A stretch of DNA of 64,000 bases from an uncultured Pelagibacteraceae bacterium (GCA_902558435.1 CACEDU010000002.1:1-64000), one strand, 5' to 3'. Numbered from the stretch's first letter, positions 1-9,012 are shown. The notes: generated by a model not told the origin, from the sequence alone. Made by a program: numbers and translations.

Positions 1-1
1 T

Positions 2-1351
2 ATAGATGAAATAGTAAATATAGTTGAAAAACCAGCAGTAATTATTTGTGATTTTGACAAAAAATTTTTGAATGTACCTAGTGAAATATTGATTACGACT
101 ATGCAGAGTCATCAAAAATATTTACCAACTTTTGATAAAAAAAATAATCTTACAAATAATTTTTTTGTAGTTGCAGATGTAAAAGATACTAAAGGGTTTG
201 TTAAATTAGGAAATGAGAGAGTGATTGAGGCAAGATTAAGCGATGCTGAGTTTTTTTGGGAAAAAAATAAAACTCAAAATTTAGTTAAGCAAGTAGATAA
301 ATTAAAAAATATAAATTATTTTAAAGGTTTAGGATCCTACTTTGACAAAATTCAACGAATGAGAAAGTTATCATCATTAATTTCTGATGATTTTTTAATT
401 AGTAAAGATAAAATTGAAATAGCCTCATCAATTTGTAAAGTTGATTTAATGTCCGATCTTGTTGGAGAGTTTCCAGAGCTCCAAGGTATTGTTGGTGGTC
501 ACTTTGCAAAATTTCAAGGGTTTGATAAAGAAGTTTGTCTTGCTGTATCTGAACAATATTTGCCCAACGGTATGGAAAGCAAACTACCAAAAAAAATGTA
601 CAGTGTTGCTTTATCTTTAAGTGATAAACTAGATTCATTAGTAGGTTTTTTTGGAATAAATCTGAAACCTACTAGTTCAAAAGACCCATATGCCATAAGA
701 AGAATGGCTATAAGTCTTGTCAGGATAATTGTTGAAAATGAAATAAAAATCAAACTTAAAGATTTAATTGTTTACACCTGTTCAGCATATAGAGATCAGG
801 GCTATGATTTTGACACCAAAAAGATACAAAACGAATTGAGCGATTTCATAATTGAAAGATTAAAAAATTATTTAAAAGAAAAAAAAATAAGACAAGATAT
901 AATTGAAAGTTCAACATTTTTGCTTGGATTGGATGATTTATTAAAGGCTTATAAAAAATCTTTATGTTTAAATAAAAATATTAAAAAGGAAATTGGTTTT
1001 GAAACTATTGCAGCATACAAAAGAGCTTCGAATATATTAAATACTGAAGAAAAAATGTCTATCGAAACCCTTGGTTTTGCAGATCCAGGCTTATTTAAAA
1101 ATGATTATGAGAAAAAATTATATAAAAAAATAAATGATATAAGAAAATATTTTTTGAGTTTTGGAAAAGACGAAAATTACGAAGAAAGTCTTAAAATTTT
1201 ATCAAGCATTAAGAACGAGGTAAACGATTTTTTCGATAATGTTATTGTTAATGATGAAGATATTATAATTAAAAAAAATAGATTAGAATTGTTAAATATG
1301 TTGTGTAAAACTTTTGATAACTATTTTAATTTTTCAAAAATAGAAACCTAG
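2..1351 (+). CDS. glyS: Glycine--tRNA ligase beta subunit (5' end missing)
   Basis: Charges tRNA-Gly with glycine in the cytoplasm as the beta half of the alpha2beta2 bacterial enzyme. The reading frame is open from base 2, so the gene begins before the window; the 449 residues here are about the C-terminal two thirds of the usual roughly 690. The stretch ILITTMQSHQKYLP near the start, GEFPELQGIVGGHFAK around residue 155 and DKLDSLVGFFGI followed by DPYAIRRMA around residues 210-240 are GlyS hallmarks. The stop codon lies one base before the ppdK start, so the two are probably co-transcribed; glyQ should lie just outside the window. The first ATG inside the frame is not the true start. Confidence 0.95.
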   Translation: MDEIVNIVEKPAVIICDFDKKFLNVPSEILITTMQSHQKYLPTFDKKNNLTNNFFVVADVKDTKGFVKLGNERVIEARLSDAEFFWEKNKTQNLVKQVDKLKNINYFKGLGSYFDKIQRMRKLSSLISDDFLISKDKIEIASSICKVDLMSDLVGEFPELQGIVGGHFAKFQGFDKEVCLAVSEQYLPNGMESKLPKKMYSVALSLSDKLDSLVGFFGINLKPTSSKDPYAIRRMAISLVRIIVENEIKIKLKDLIVYTCSAYRDQGYDFDTKKIQNELSDFIIERLKNYLKEKKIRQDIIESSTFLLGLDDLLKAYKKSLCLNKNIKKEIGFETIAAYKRASNILNTEEKMSIETLGFADPGLFKNDYEKKLYKKINDIRKYFLSFGKDENYEESLKILSSIKNEVNDFFDNVIVNDEDIIIKKNRLELLNMLCKTFDNYFNFSKIET

Positions 1352-1352
1352 T

Positions 1353-4013
1353 ATGAAAAAAATTATTTTTAATTTTAAATCAAATGAAATAAAAAAAATT
1401 AAACTTCCAAAAAATGTTCTTGGTGGCAAAGGTGCAAACCTTTCCGAGATGGGAAGAATGGGGCTACCTGTACCCCCTGGTTTTACAATATCTACTGAGG
1501 TATGTAATTTGTTTTACAAGAATGAAAAAAAATTAAATAAAAAAATACTCAATGAAATAAATAAAGAACTAAAATTAATTGAAAAAGAATCAGGAAAAAA
1601 ATTTGGAGATATAAAAAATCCTCTCTTAGTTTCTGTAAGATCTGGAGCTAGGGTTTCTATGCCTGGTATGATGGATACAATTTTAAATCTAGGCCTAAAT
1701 GATAATACGGTAATAGCACTTGCAAAAAAAACTTCAAATTTAAGATTTGCAAATGATAGTTATAGGCGTTTTATTCAAATGTATTCCAATGTTGTGTTGG
1801 GAATTGAGGCTTATCACTTTGAGGATATAATTGAGAATTATAAGTTAACTAAAGGAGTATTACTAGACACAGAATTAGATGAGTATGACTGGGAAGCCTT
1901 AATAAAAGATTTTAAAAACACAGTAAAAGAAAAAACAAAAAAAGACTTTCCTCAAAATGTTAAAGAACAACTGGTGGGAGCTATAAGTGCTGTTTTTTTA
2001 TCTTGGGAAAGTAACAGAGCAAAAGTCTATAGAAAATTAAATCAAATACCGTCTCATTGGGGCACAGCGGTTAATGTACAATCAATGGTTTTTGGAAATA
2101 TGGGAGATGATTGTGCAACTGGTGTAGTGTTTACTAGAAATCCATCAGATGGATCAAAAAATATTTACGGAGAATATTTAATAAATGCACAAGGAGAGGA
2201 TGTTGTTGCTGGAACCAGAACACCACAACATATTACAAAAAAAGCCAGAGTTGAATCAAAAGAAACTCTTAAGTCAATGGAAGAGGCAATGCCAGAGACA
2301 TACAAGCAACTAAAAAATATTCTAAATAAGTTAGAAAAACATTACAAAGATATGCAGGATGTAGAGTTTACTGTCGAAAATAAAAAACTGTGGATGCTTC
2401 AAACACGCTCTGGAAAACGAACAGCCAAGTCTGCTGTAAAAATAGCTGTAGATATGGTTAAAGAAAAGCTGATTACAAAAAAAGATGCAATATTGCGAAT
2501 AGAACCAAGTTCTTTAGACACTTTACTTCATCCAACCTTAGATGAGAAAGCAAATTTAGAAGTAATCGGGTTAGGCTTACCTGCATCACCCGGTGCTGCA
2601 AGCGGAAAAGTTGTTTTCACGTCCGAGGAGGCTGAAAGACTAAATAGTATGATGCAAAGTACAATATTAGTTCGTGTAGAAACTTCACCAGAAGATATAC
2701 ATGGTATGCATGCAGCAAAAGGAATACTTACCTCAAGGGGAGGTATGACAAGTCATGCTGCAGTAGTTGCTAGGGGGATGGGACGACCATGTGTTTCTGG
2801 TTCTAGTCAAATAGAAATCGATTATAAAAATAAATTATTCAAAACTAACAACAAAATAATTAGAGAGGGAGAAATAATTACAATTGATGGTTCAACAGGT
2901 AGAATAATTATTGGAGAGGTAAAAACTGTTAAACCAGAAATATCAGGCGATTTCTCAAAAATAATGAGTTGGTCTGATGATTTTAGAAAATTAAAAATTA
3001 GAACTAATTCCGAGACGCCATTAGATAGTAAAACTGCTAGAGAATTTGGTGCAGAGGGTATTGGTTTATGTAGAACTGAACATATGTTTTTTGACGAAGA
3101 AAGAATTTTATCTGTAAGAGAAATGATATTATCAAAAACAATAGAAGATAGATCCAATGCACTTAAAAAGTTACTACCACATCAAAAAAAGGATTTTATA
3201 GAAATATTTAAGATTATGGAAGGTTTGCCAGTTACAGTAAGATTACTTGACCCACCACTTCATGAATTTTTGCCAAAAAGTAATAACGAAATTAATGATG
3301 TTGCAGTTTCACTAAATATTCCTGTTAAAGAACTTGAGGTTAGAATTTCAGAACTTCATGAACAAAATCCCATGTTGGGTCACAGAGGTTGTAGATTAGC
3401 AATATCGTTTCCAGAAATTTATGAGATGCAGTGCACTGCAATTTTTGAGGCTTTAGTGGAATGTAAAAAGCAAAAAATTCAATCAACCATGCCTGAAATT
3501 ATGATTCCCTTAGTTTCAACAGAAGCAGAAATAAAAATTATGAAAGATTTAGTCATTAAGGTTGCAAAAAAAGTTCAAGATGAGAATAAAATTAAAATTG
3601 AATTTTTAATTGGAACAATGATTGAATTACCAAGAGCAGCAATTAAAGCAAAAGATATCGCTAAACATGCAGAATTTTTTAGTTTTGGTACTAATGATTT
3701 AACGCAGACTACATTTGGAATTAGTAGAGATGATAGTGGTAAATTTCTTAATGATTATATCGAGAACAAAATTTTTGAAATTGATCCTTTCATATCAATT
3801 GATGATGGAGTTGGAGACTTGATAAAAATGGCGACTGATAAAGGAAGAAAACAAAACAAAAAAATTAAACTTGGAATTTGTGGTGAGCATGGCGGAGATC
3901 CTAAAAGTATAGAATTCTGTGCAATAACTGGATTAGATTATGTATCTTGTTCTCCCTATAGGGTTCCTGTTGCAAGATTAGCAGCAGCTCAAGCTCAAAT
4001 AAAAAAAAATTAA
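1353..4013 (+). CDS. ppdK: Pyruvate, phosphate dikinase
   Basis: Interconverts pyruvate + ATP + Pi and phosphoenolpyruvate + AMP + PPi in the cytoplasm, linking glycolysis and gluconeogenesis. At 886 residues it is full length. The N-terminal ATP-grasp part carries GGKGANLSEMGRMGLPVPPG and SVRSGARVSMPGMMDT. The central swivelling domain has the phospho-histidine motif GGMTSHAAVVARGMG near residue 465. The C-terminal TIM barrel has GIGLCRTEHMFF near 568 and FGTNDLTQTTFG near 778. It starts one base after glyS and its last 4 bases overlap the end of the convergent nadC gene. SAR11 genomes are known for unusual carbon metabolism, and PPDK fits a PPi-linked PEP node. Confidence 0.97.
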   Translation: MKKIIFNFKSNEIKKIKLPKNVLGGKGANLSEMGRMGLPVPPGFTISTEVCNLFYKNEKKLNKKILNEINKELKLIEKESGKKFGDIKNPLLVSVRSGARVSMPGMMDTILNLGLNDNTVIALAKKTSNLRFANDSYRRFIQMYSNVVLGIEAYHFEDIIENYKLTKGVLLDTELDEYDWEALIKDFKNTVKEKTKKDFPQNVKEQLVGAISAVFLSWESNRAKVYRKLNQIPSHWGTAVNVQSMVFGNMGDDCATGVVFTRNPSDGSKNIYGEYLINAQGEDVVAGTRTPQHITKKARVESKETLKSMEEAMPETYKQLKNILNKLEKHYKDMQDVEFTVENKKLWMLQTRSGKRTAKSAVKIAVDMVKEKLITKKDAILRIEPSSLDTLLHPTLDEKANLEVIGLGLPASPGAASGKVVFTSEEAERLNSMMQSTILVRVETSPEDIHGMHAAKGILTSRGGMTSHAAVVARGMGRPCVSGSSQIEIDYKNKLFKTNNKIIREGEIITIDGSTGRIIIGEVKTVKPEISGDFSKIMSWSDDFRKLKIRTNSETPLDSKTAREFGAEGIGLCRTEHMFFDEERILSVREMILSKTIEDRSNALKKLLPHQKKDFIEIFKIMEGLPVTVRLLDPPLHEFLPKSNNEINDVAVSLNIPVKELEVRISELHEQNPMLGHRGCRLAISFPEIYEMQCTAIFEALVECKKQKIQSTMPEIMIPLVSTEAEIKIMKDLVIKVAKKVQDENKIKIEFLIGTMIELPRAAIKAKDIAKHAEFFSFGTNDLTQTTFGISRDDSGKFLNDYIENKIFEIDPFISIDDGVGDLIKMATDKGRKQNKKIKLGICGEHGGDPKSIEFCAITGLDYVSCSPYRVPVARLAAAQAQIKKN

Positions 4014-4846
4014 ATCTCTAATTTTAAATCTAAAGCTTGAATACTATGTGTTAATTCACCTACTGATATTCTATCAACGTTTGTTGCAGCAAAATTTTTT
4101 ATATTCTTTAAAGTTATTCCTCCAGAGGCTTCCGTTTCATATTTCCTTTTTGCATATTTAATAGCAACTTTAAGATTTTTTGGACTCATATTATCAAATA
4201 GAACTGTATTAAAATTAAGTCCATTAATTCTCTTAAATTGTTTCAAAGTGTCTACTTCAACAGTAATTTTTCTTTTATTTTTATTCTTAATTGCTTTTTT
4301 TATTATTTCTTCAAATTTCTTTGATGAGGCTAGATGATTGTCTTTAATTAAAAATTCATCACTTAAATTAAATCTGTGGTTTGTCCCACCTCCTAGTTTT
4401 ACAGCATATTTTTGAATAACTCTTAGATTGGGAATTGTTTTTCTAGTGCAACAAATTTTTGTTTTCTTGCTTACCTTTTTTACAAATTTGTTGGTTTTAG
4501 TTGCTATACCTGAGATATGAGAGAGAAAATTTAGTGCAACTCTTTCCCCGATTAATATGTTTTTAATTTTACCTTCAATTACAGCAATTTTAGAACCTTT
4601 ATTAACTTTTGCTCCTTCTTTTTTTTTTATATGAAATTTAATATTTCTATCTAATAAATTAAATGTTTGTTTAGCAAATTCCAATCCACCTATAATACCT
4701 TTTTCATTACTTATTAGGTTAACTTTTGAAATTGAATTATTATTTAATAGATTTGTTGTAATATCTCCTGAAGGATATAGATCCTCATTAAGAGCTAATT
4801 TACAGGCGGATCGAATAAAATTTTTACTTAATTGAATTTTTGGCAC
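4010..4846 (-). CDS. nadC: Nicotinate-nucleotide pyrophosphorylase (carboxylating)
   Basis: Converts quinolinate and PRPP to nicotinate mononucleotide, CO2 and PPi in de novo NAD synthesis. The 278-residue length is normal. Family motifs seen: EDLYPSGDITTNLL near the N terminus, GERVALNFLSHISGIAT, the substrate-binding CTRKTIPNLRVIQKYAVKLG, HRFNLSDEFLIKDNH, and ASGGITLKNI near the C terminus. The frame opens with a GTG at 4846, five bases after the nadA stop codon, so the two form a nadA-nadC operon. No nadB (L-aspartate oxidase) is beside them; iminoaspartate would have to come from a gene elsewhere. Confidence 0.95.
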   Translation of the reverse strand: MPKIQLSKNFIRSACKLALNEDLYPSGDITTNLLNNNSISKVNLISNEKGIIGGLEFAKQTFNLLDRNIKFHIKKKEGAKVNKGSKIAVIEGKIKNILIGERVALNFLSHISGIATKTNKFVKKVSKKTKICCTRKTIPNLRVIQKYAVKLGGGTNHRFNLSDEFLIKDNHLASSKKFEEIIKKAIKNKNKRKITVEVDTLKQFKRINGLNFNTVLFDNMSPKNLKVAIKYAKRKYETEASGGITLKNIKNFAATNVDRISVGELTHSIQALDLKLEI

Positions 4847-4851
4847 AGAAT

Positions 4852-5841
4852 TTATCTGCCTATTTCAGCCATTCTTTCTACCGATTTCCTAGCTCTCTCA
4901 ATTGTTTCGTGTTCCATTATTAATTCGTTTGTTTCATTTTCTAAACAATCAAGTATTTTAGGTAGTGTGATTCTTTTCATGTGAGGACATAAATTACATG
5001 GTCTTATAAACTCGACATTAGGGTTATCAATTTGAACATTATCACTCATTGAGCATTCAGTGACCATCATAACCTTTTCAGGTTGATTATCTTTTACATA
5101 TTTAATCATCCCACTTGTTGATCCTGCAAAATCACTTGCCTGTATTACATCTGGAGGACATTCTGGATGTGCAATGATTTTAATTCCTGGATTATTTTTT
5201 CTTATTTCATTTATCTCCTCGTCATTAAACTGTTCATGTACTTCGCAAGTACCTTTCCATGAAATAATTTCTACATCGGTTTGTGAGGCAACATATTTCG
5301 CTAGATAATCATCTGGCAGAAAAATTACTTTTTTAACTTCTAAAGAATTTACAATTTTAACAGCATTTGCTGATGTACAGCAAACATCTGTTTCAGCCTT
5401 GACATCTGCAGAAGTGTTTACATATGAAACGACAGGAACTCCTGGATATTGCTTTTTTAAATTTCTTACATCTTTTCCAGTTATAGATGAGGATAAAGAA
5501 CATCCTGCTTTCATATCTGGTAATAAAACTTTTTTATTTGGGCTCATTAATTTAGCAGTCTCTGCCATAAAATGTACTCCACACATAACAATAATGTCTG
5601 CCTCTGTTTTTGAAGCTTCAATTGCTAAAGCTAAAGAGTCTGCAGAAAAATCCGAGATACCGTGGTATATTTCAGGTGTTTGATAATTATGTGCAAGAAT
5701 TACAGCATTTTTTTCTTTTTTTAACTTATTGATTTTATAAATATAAGGTGCATGAGTAGCCCACTCTATTTCAGGGATAGATTTTGAGACTTTCTGATAA
5801 ATTGGATCTGTAGCTTTTTTAATCTGAGTAGTAAATTCCAT
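4852..5841 (-). CDS. nadA: Quinolinate synthase
   Basis: Condenses iminoaspartate with dihydroxyacetone phosphate to quinolinate, using a [4Fe-4S] cluster; first gene of the nadA-nadC unit. I choose the ATG at 5841 (329 residues), which begins MEFTTQIKKATD; a TTG five codons upstream is possible but gives no added similarity. The three cluster-cysteine regions of the family are visible: CGVHFMAETAK, GTCEVHEQF and CNLCPHMKR. Also present are AHNYQTPEIY near residue 50 and GCSLSSSITG. The gene is read towards the left, away from the tRNA-Leu gene at 5898. Confidence 0.95.
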   Translation of the reverse strand: MEFTTQIKKATDPIYQKVSKSIPEIEWATHAPYIYKINKLKKEKNAVILAHNYQTPEIYHGISDFSADSLALAIEASKTEADIIVMCGVHFMAETAKLMSPNKKVLLPDMKAGCSLSSSITGKDVRNLKKQYPGVPVVSYVNTSADVKAETDVCCTSANAVKIVNSLEVKKVIFLPDDYLAKYVASQTDVEIISWKGTCEVHEQFNDEEINEIRKNNPGIKIIAHPECPPDVIQASDFAGSTSGMIKYVKDNQPEKVMMVTECSMSDNVQIDNPNVEFIRPCNLCPHMKRITLPKILDCLENETNELIMEHETIERARKSVERMAEIGR

Positions 5842-5897
5842 ACTAAAACTTATCAACTTGAAAAAGAAATGTCATTCATTTAATCTGACGCATATTT

Positions 5898-5983
5898 GCG
5901 GCCATGCTGAAATTGGTAGACAGGCACGGTTGAGGGCCGTGTGGGTTTAACCCATGAGAGTTCAAATCTCTCTGGCCGCACCA
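5898..5983 (+). tRNA. tRNA-Leu (anticodon GAG)
   Basis: A class II tRNA with a long variable arm. The acceptor stem GCGGCCA at 5898 pairs with TGGCCGC ending at 5979, followed by the discriminator A and an encoded CCA (5980-5983). The anticodon stem CACGG/CCGTG encloses the loop TTGAGGG, giving anticodon GAG, which reads CUU and CUC. The T arm is GAGAG-TTCAAAT-CTCTC. The D arm contains the usual TGGTAGAC. It marks the left edge of the variable island that follows. Confidence 0.97.
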
Positions 5984-6019
5984 AAAAATAAGTTTTTTCA
6001 GCAAATTTTTTAACAAAGT

Positions 6020-6646
6020 TTAAAAATTAGTTTTTTTTAGTAGAAAAATCATTGAATTGCTTAAAGGATAAAATCTTCCGCTATACCTTATTTTCAATAT
6101 TTCCAGAGGTGCTTTTGACGAAAAAATTAATTTTTTAAATGTTTTAACTGAAAAAAATTTTATGTGTCCATGTTTCCAAAGAACTGTGTAGTGTTTGTCA
6201 TTTAGATTAAGTAAACTTATAAGTAAATTTTTAAAATAACCATGATAAGGTGTTGATATAATTATGTATCCATTTTTGTTTGTTATTTTAGACAATTTTA
6301 TAATAAAATCCATTGGGTCATATTGATGTTCTATTACTTCAATTGCAGTTACAAAATCAAATTTTTCCTCATTTTTAATTAAATTTTCTAAACTTTCATT
6401 TTTAAATTTTATTTTTTCATTTTCATATTTTTTTGCAAATTTTATACCATCTTCTGAAAGGTCTATGCCAAGAGATTTATTAAAAAATTTACAAAATTTA
6501 ATAGTTAATGCTCCATTGCCACAACCAACGTCAATATGATTTAGTGATTTGTAATTAGGATTGTTCAATAATTTTGACAAATCATGCTCTATTTTGGGAG
6601 TATGGTGATTGTCATTGTTCCATTCGTAATCTAGTTTTGTTAACAT
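6020..6646 (-). CDS. Class I SAM-dependent methyltransferase
   Basis: A small methyltransferase (208 residues) of the UbiG/Methyltransf_11-like type; the substrate is not evident. The SAM-binding motif I is HIDVGCGNGALTIKF, followed by an acidic residue in GIDLSEDG, and by FDFVTAIEVIEHQYDP, typical of this family. I choose the ATG at 6646, giving MLTKLDYEWNN. The frame is open for 17 codons further upstream to a TTG, but those codons run into the decayed tmRNA copy and are not credible protein. Very AT-rich; island setting and neighbouring FkbM-type enzyme suggest modification of a surface glycan or similar. Function is inferred. Confidence 0.8.
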   Translation of the reverse strand: MLTKLDYEWNNDNHHTPKIEHDLSKLLNNPNYKSLNHIDVGCGNGALTIKFCKFFNKSLGIDLSEDGIKFAKKYENEKIKFKNESLENLIKNEEKFDFVTAIEVIEHQYDPMDFIIKLSKITNKNGYIIISTPYHGYFKNLLISLLNLNDKHYTVLWKHGHIKFFSVKTFKKLIFSSKAPLEILKIRYSGRFYPLSNSMIFLLKKTNF

Positions 6647-6670
6647 ATTTTTAATATTGAACGCTTTTAG

Positions 6671-6870
6671 GTGGAGTTCTGTTGCCAGGAGCCCCAAGCC
6701 TCGTAACCTTATTAATATATATATTTATATATCAATTAAGCTGTAATTGCATAACTTTCGTTTGTATTTATAAATTAGTCCATTTCTGCGGAACAATACC
6801 GAATGAAAGAACAACTTTTAGTCACCCATCGATCCTAATTCACCCCCATAAGTTGAAAATGTTAGAGGTG
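6671..6870 (-). pseudogene. Decayed second copy of the permuted tmRNA gene
   Basis: Read on the minus strand this closely resembles the functional tmRNA at 9196-9440. From the GGGGGTG 5' end of the coding piece (6847) to just past the tag stop codon, 103 of 114 positions match without gaps; the 12-base intervening segment (6848-6859) is identical. Ten of the eleven differences are G/C in the intact gene and A/T here, the pattern expected of decay in an AT-biased genome. The tag frame (6736-6765) would encode TNESYAITA, the terminal CCA has become ACA, and similarity stops at 6870 where the T stem should begin. The 3' hairpin (6671-6695) has lost part of its GGGGC/GCCCC pairing. Without a T arm and CCA it should not be aminoacylated. 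Confidence 0.8.
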
Positions 6871-6991
6871 GGGGACGCCGCACATGAGGACTCAAGTCTC
6901 TCCGAGTGGACCAAGATTTTAAAAAGATAATAAAAACAAAAATTTATTGTATTGGTTTATAAAAACCTCAAATAATTTTGAAGAAATATCT

Positions 6992-7816
6992 TTATTTTAA
7001 AAAGTTGTAAAATCGATTTTTTAAGCTTTTTATTAGGGATGGAAAAATTCTTTTTAAGTGATACCTAAAACCTTGAGCATGTATAATTGGGTTATACCTA
7101 ATTTTACTTAAGTTCTTGTATTCTTTGATAGAACAATGAATATCTTTCCAACCTAATCCATTAATTAAAAAATATGGAAGTATAGACTTTTTGTCATAAT
7201 AATTTCCTAGAATATCATCCCCATAAGGGCCTGAAGAGTCAAAATCAAAATTTATTTTTTTTTTCTTATGATTAATATCTGCTATTTCAATATCTTTTAA
7301 TTTATTTCCTCCATCAATAAACTTAAAAGATTTATAAGGTGAATTTAAGATTAATCCAATGATATCACTATCAAAACATTCAACACTTAAATTATTTGGG
7401 ATAATTTTATTTTTAAACAAATCTTGAAGTATAAATTTATCATATCCCTCAACATCAATCTTAATATATTCAATTTCAGATATATCATAAATTTGTAAAT
7501 ATTTATTTATAAGAGAACTTACCTTTTCACATTTAACTTTTATTTTGTGATAATAATCTAAGTTTTCAGGGCATAGAGTGCTGTAAGTGTCATTAATTTT
7601 TGAGACGTAAAAATCTATAAATTCAATATTATCTTTATGTGAAACAGCAATATTATCAATTATTAATTTTTTGGATTGTACAAAATCATCAAATTTTGAT
7701 TTTATTTGATTTACTAGGTTAGTATCTGCTTCAATAGCAATAACTAAATCTGCTTTCTGTAAAAAATAATTTAAATTTTGCCCATTATTAGCGCCTATGT
7801 CAAAAATTATTTTCAT
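6992..7816 (-). CDS. FkbM-family methyltransferase
   Basis: A 274-residue SAM-dependent methyltransferase of the FkbM type, a family that often O-methylates sugars or secondary metabolites. The N terminus FDIGANNGQNLNYFL is the SAM-binding glycine-rich motif; VIAIEADTNLV follows with the ribose-binding acidic residue, and YIKIDVEGYDKFILQ near residue 118 is the diagnostic FkbM block. The C-terminal 80 residues are basic and not recognised. It stands alone between the decayed tmRNA copy and the third tmRNA fragment, so it looks like cargo of one of the inferred insertions. The target molecule is unknown. Confidence 0.85.
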   Translation of the reverse strand: MKIIFDIGANNGQNLNYFLQKADLVIAIEADTNLVNQIKSKFDDFVQSKKLIIDNIAVSHKDNIEFIDFYVSKINDTYSTLCPENLDYYHKIKVKCEKVSSLINKYLQIYDISEIEYIKIDVEGYDKFILQDLFKNKIIPNNLSVECFDSDIIGLILNSPYKSFKFIDGGNKLKDIEIADINHKKKKINFDFDSSGPYGDDILGNYYDKKSILPYFLINGLGWKDIHCSIKEYKNLSKIRYNPIIHAQGFRYHLKRIFPSLIKSLKNRFYNFLK

Positions 7817-7918
7817 TTTGATAATTAAATTTATACTATATTTTTCTTCAAATAAATTACGATTTAAAGTCTATCTTTAGAAAAGTTTTAAGTGCTAGCA
7901 ATTGTAAAGGTTGAAATA

Positions 7919-7941
7919 GGGCGTTCTGTTGCCAGGTGCCC
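7919..7941 (-). repeat. Third copy of the tmRNA 3'-end hairpin (att-like repeat)
   Basis: These 23 bases are identical to 9197-9219, the terminal hairpin of the functional tmRNA coding piece; the 14-base core GTTCTGTTGCCAGG (7923-7936) also occurs at 6676-6689 and 9201-9214. The arms GGGC and GCCC would still form a hairpin. Nothing else of tmRNA is present here apart from a possible TAACTT remnant just to the right. The three cores are spaced about 1.25 and 1.28 kb apart and share orientation. The rest of the gap 7817-8064 shows nothing else except one of the 20-base repeats. Confidence 0.8.
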
Positions 7942-8001
7942 TTAACTTTATTTGATTATAGCCAATTATTTTTCCAAAATCATATAAATTTTACGTATTA
8001 G

Positions 8002-8021
8002 GACGAGTAGAGGACGAGTCA
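8002..8021. repeat. 20-base direct repeat, copy 1
   Basis: GACGAGTAGAGGACGAGTCA, exact copy at 9121-9140. The two copies bracket the orphan genes 8065-9113. The unit is itself an imperfect tandem of GACGAGT. At this copy the second half continues into an inverted repeat, GACGAGTC (8013-8020) and GACTCGTC (8027-8034), able to form an 8-bp hairpin with a six-base loop; copy 2 lacks the second arm. Confidence 0.85.
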
Positions 8022-8064
8022 AAATCGACTCGTCACAGATTGTTGGATTTGATAAACTTTGATT

Positions 8065-8406
8065 ATGAAAAAGCTTTTAGGAATACTAGTTCTGAGTTTG
8101 TTATTAAGTGGAAATGTATATGCAGATTGCTTTGACGATTTAGATTTTGAGAGTAAATGGTATGATGTTAAATATCCATATCAGGAGTTCACTTTTAAAA
8201 ATAAATCTAAAAATACAATTGAAATTGTTAAGACAGGTATCTATGCAAAAGATTCAAAGGATATAGTCATAGAATGGAACGATATTCCAACTATTGTGTT
8301 TGGCTATAGGCAAGTAACGTTTAGCTATGGTTATTTAGGAAATTTAAATCCTGATATATTGGGAAAAAGGTATTATGCTTGTAAATACAATTACGACTAT
8401 GATTAA
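8065..8406 (+). CDS. Small secreted protein, unknown function
   Basis: 113 residues from the ATG at 8065; a TTG two codons earlier is a less likely start. The first 20 residues, MKKLLGILVLSLLLSGNVYA, are a classical Sec signal peptide with cleavage expected after VYA, so the mature protein of about 93 residues should be periplasmic. The mature part begins DCFDDLDFESKWYDVKYPYQ and has two cysteines, many Tyr/Asp/Lys and no recognised domain; the middle (FTFKNKSKNTIEIVKTGIYAKD) is beta-rich in character. It is the first gene of the segment bracketed by the 20-base repeats, with the next gene nine bases downstream. I do not recognise it. Confidence 0.75.
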   Translation: MKKLLGILVLSLLLSGNVYADCFDDLDFESKWYDVKYPYQEFTFKNKSKNTIEIVKTGIYAKDSKDIVIEWNDIPTIVFGYRQVTFSYGYLGNLNPDILGKRYYACKYNYDYD

Positions 8407-8415
8407 AGTAAATAT

Positions 8416-9012
8416 ATGAACTTTGTTCAAACGTATTTCCAAAAGAGAACTAATAACTCTGTTGCTAATCTTGACTATGAGCTTGCTGAGCAATTTATGA
8501 ATGCTGACTTTAAATTTGTAGAAAGAGATTTAGATAAAAATGGACAATACGATGGAATATTAATCGGCAAAAAATTCTTTCATTTAGAAGGCATTTTTTT
8601 ATTCCTTACCGATAGAACTTTGAGCCATCCACAAGTCCCTTATCGCCACGAAGATAGAGGTGGAAAATTTGGTAATATTTTAAAAGAGATGGGATTTGGT
8701 AATAGGAAAGTAATTTGGCAACCTTCAGATCTTTTTGATTTAGATGGTTATTTAGATGCTAATTGGTTTCCAGAACAATTAAAAATGTATCACAGAGAAT
8801 ATGATGAATTACTTGAAGCCAAAGAACTTTATAGTGAAAGGGCTATAAGTTTTTTAGATTATTTTTTTAAACGCTTAGATACTTACTATGTTTGTGAAAT
8901 GCCTACTTTTATAAAGTATTATAGAGGCGTTGATTTAGAAAAATATAAAGATAAAATCAGAAGAATAACTAATGACTTTCCACATTTAAATGAAAAAGGA
9001 GAAGTGATTTAA
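8416..9012 (+). CDS. Hypothetical protein, 198 residues
   Basis: I do not recognise this protein. It has no signal peptide or membrane segment and is probably cytoplasmic. Visible features: an acidic N-terminal third with DLDKNGQYDG, which resembles a calcium-binding or dockerin-like loop but occurs once only; the run HPQVPYRHEDRGGKFGN; and an aromatic-rich C-terminal half (FLDYFFKRLDTYYVCEMPTFIKYYRG). It follows the small secreted protein with a nine-base gap and ends in TAATG shared with the next tiny ORF, so the three are probably one transcript. Presence only between direct repeats suggests accessory cargo. Confidence 0.65.
   Translation: MNFVQTYFQKRTNNSVANLDYELAEQFMNADFKFVERDLDKNGQYDGILIGKKFFHLEGIFLFLTDRTLSHPQVPYRHEDRGGKFGNILKEMGFGNRKVIWQPSDLFDLDGYLDANWFPEQLKMYHREYDELLEAKELYSERAISFLDYFFKRLDTYYVCEMPTFIKYYRGVDLEKYKDKIRRITNDFPHLNEKGEVI

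Noticed and set aside
6885-6912. A tRNA 3'-end-like stretch, GAGGACTCAAGTCTCTC followed by CGAGTGGACCA
   Set aside because: It recalls a T arm and CCA end, but the T stem has a mismatch, the loop starts CT rather than TT, and no matching acceptor 5' strand or anticodon arm lies upstream. At best a remnant; not annotated.
6682-6930. A plus-strand reading frame of 82 codons
   Set aside because: It lies almost entirely within the decayed tmRNA copy and reads its complement; there is no ribosome binding site and no protein-like composition.
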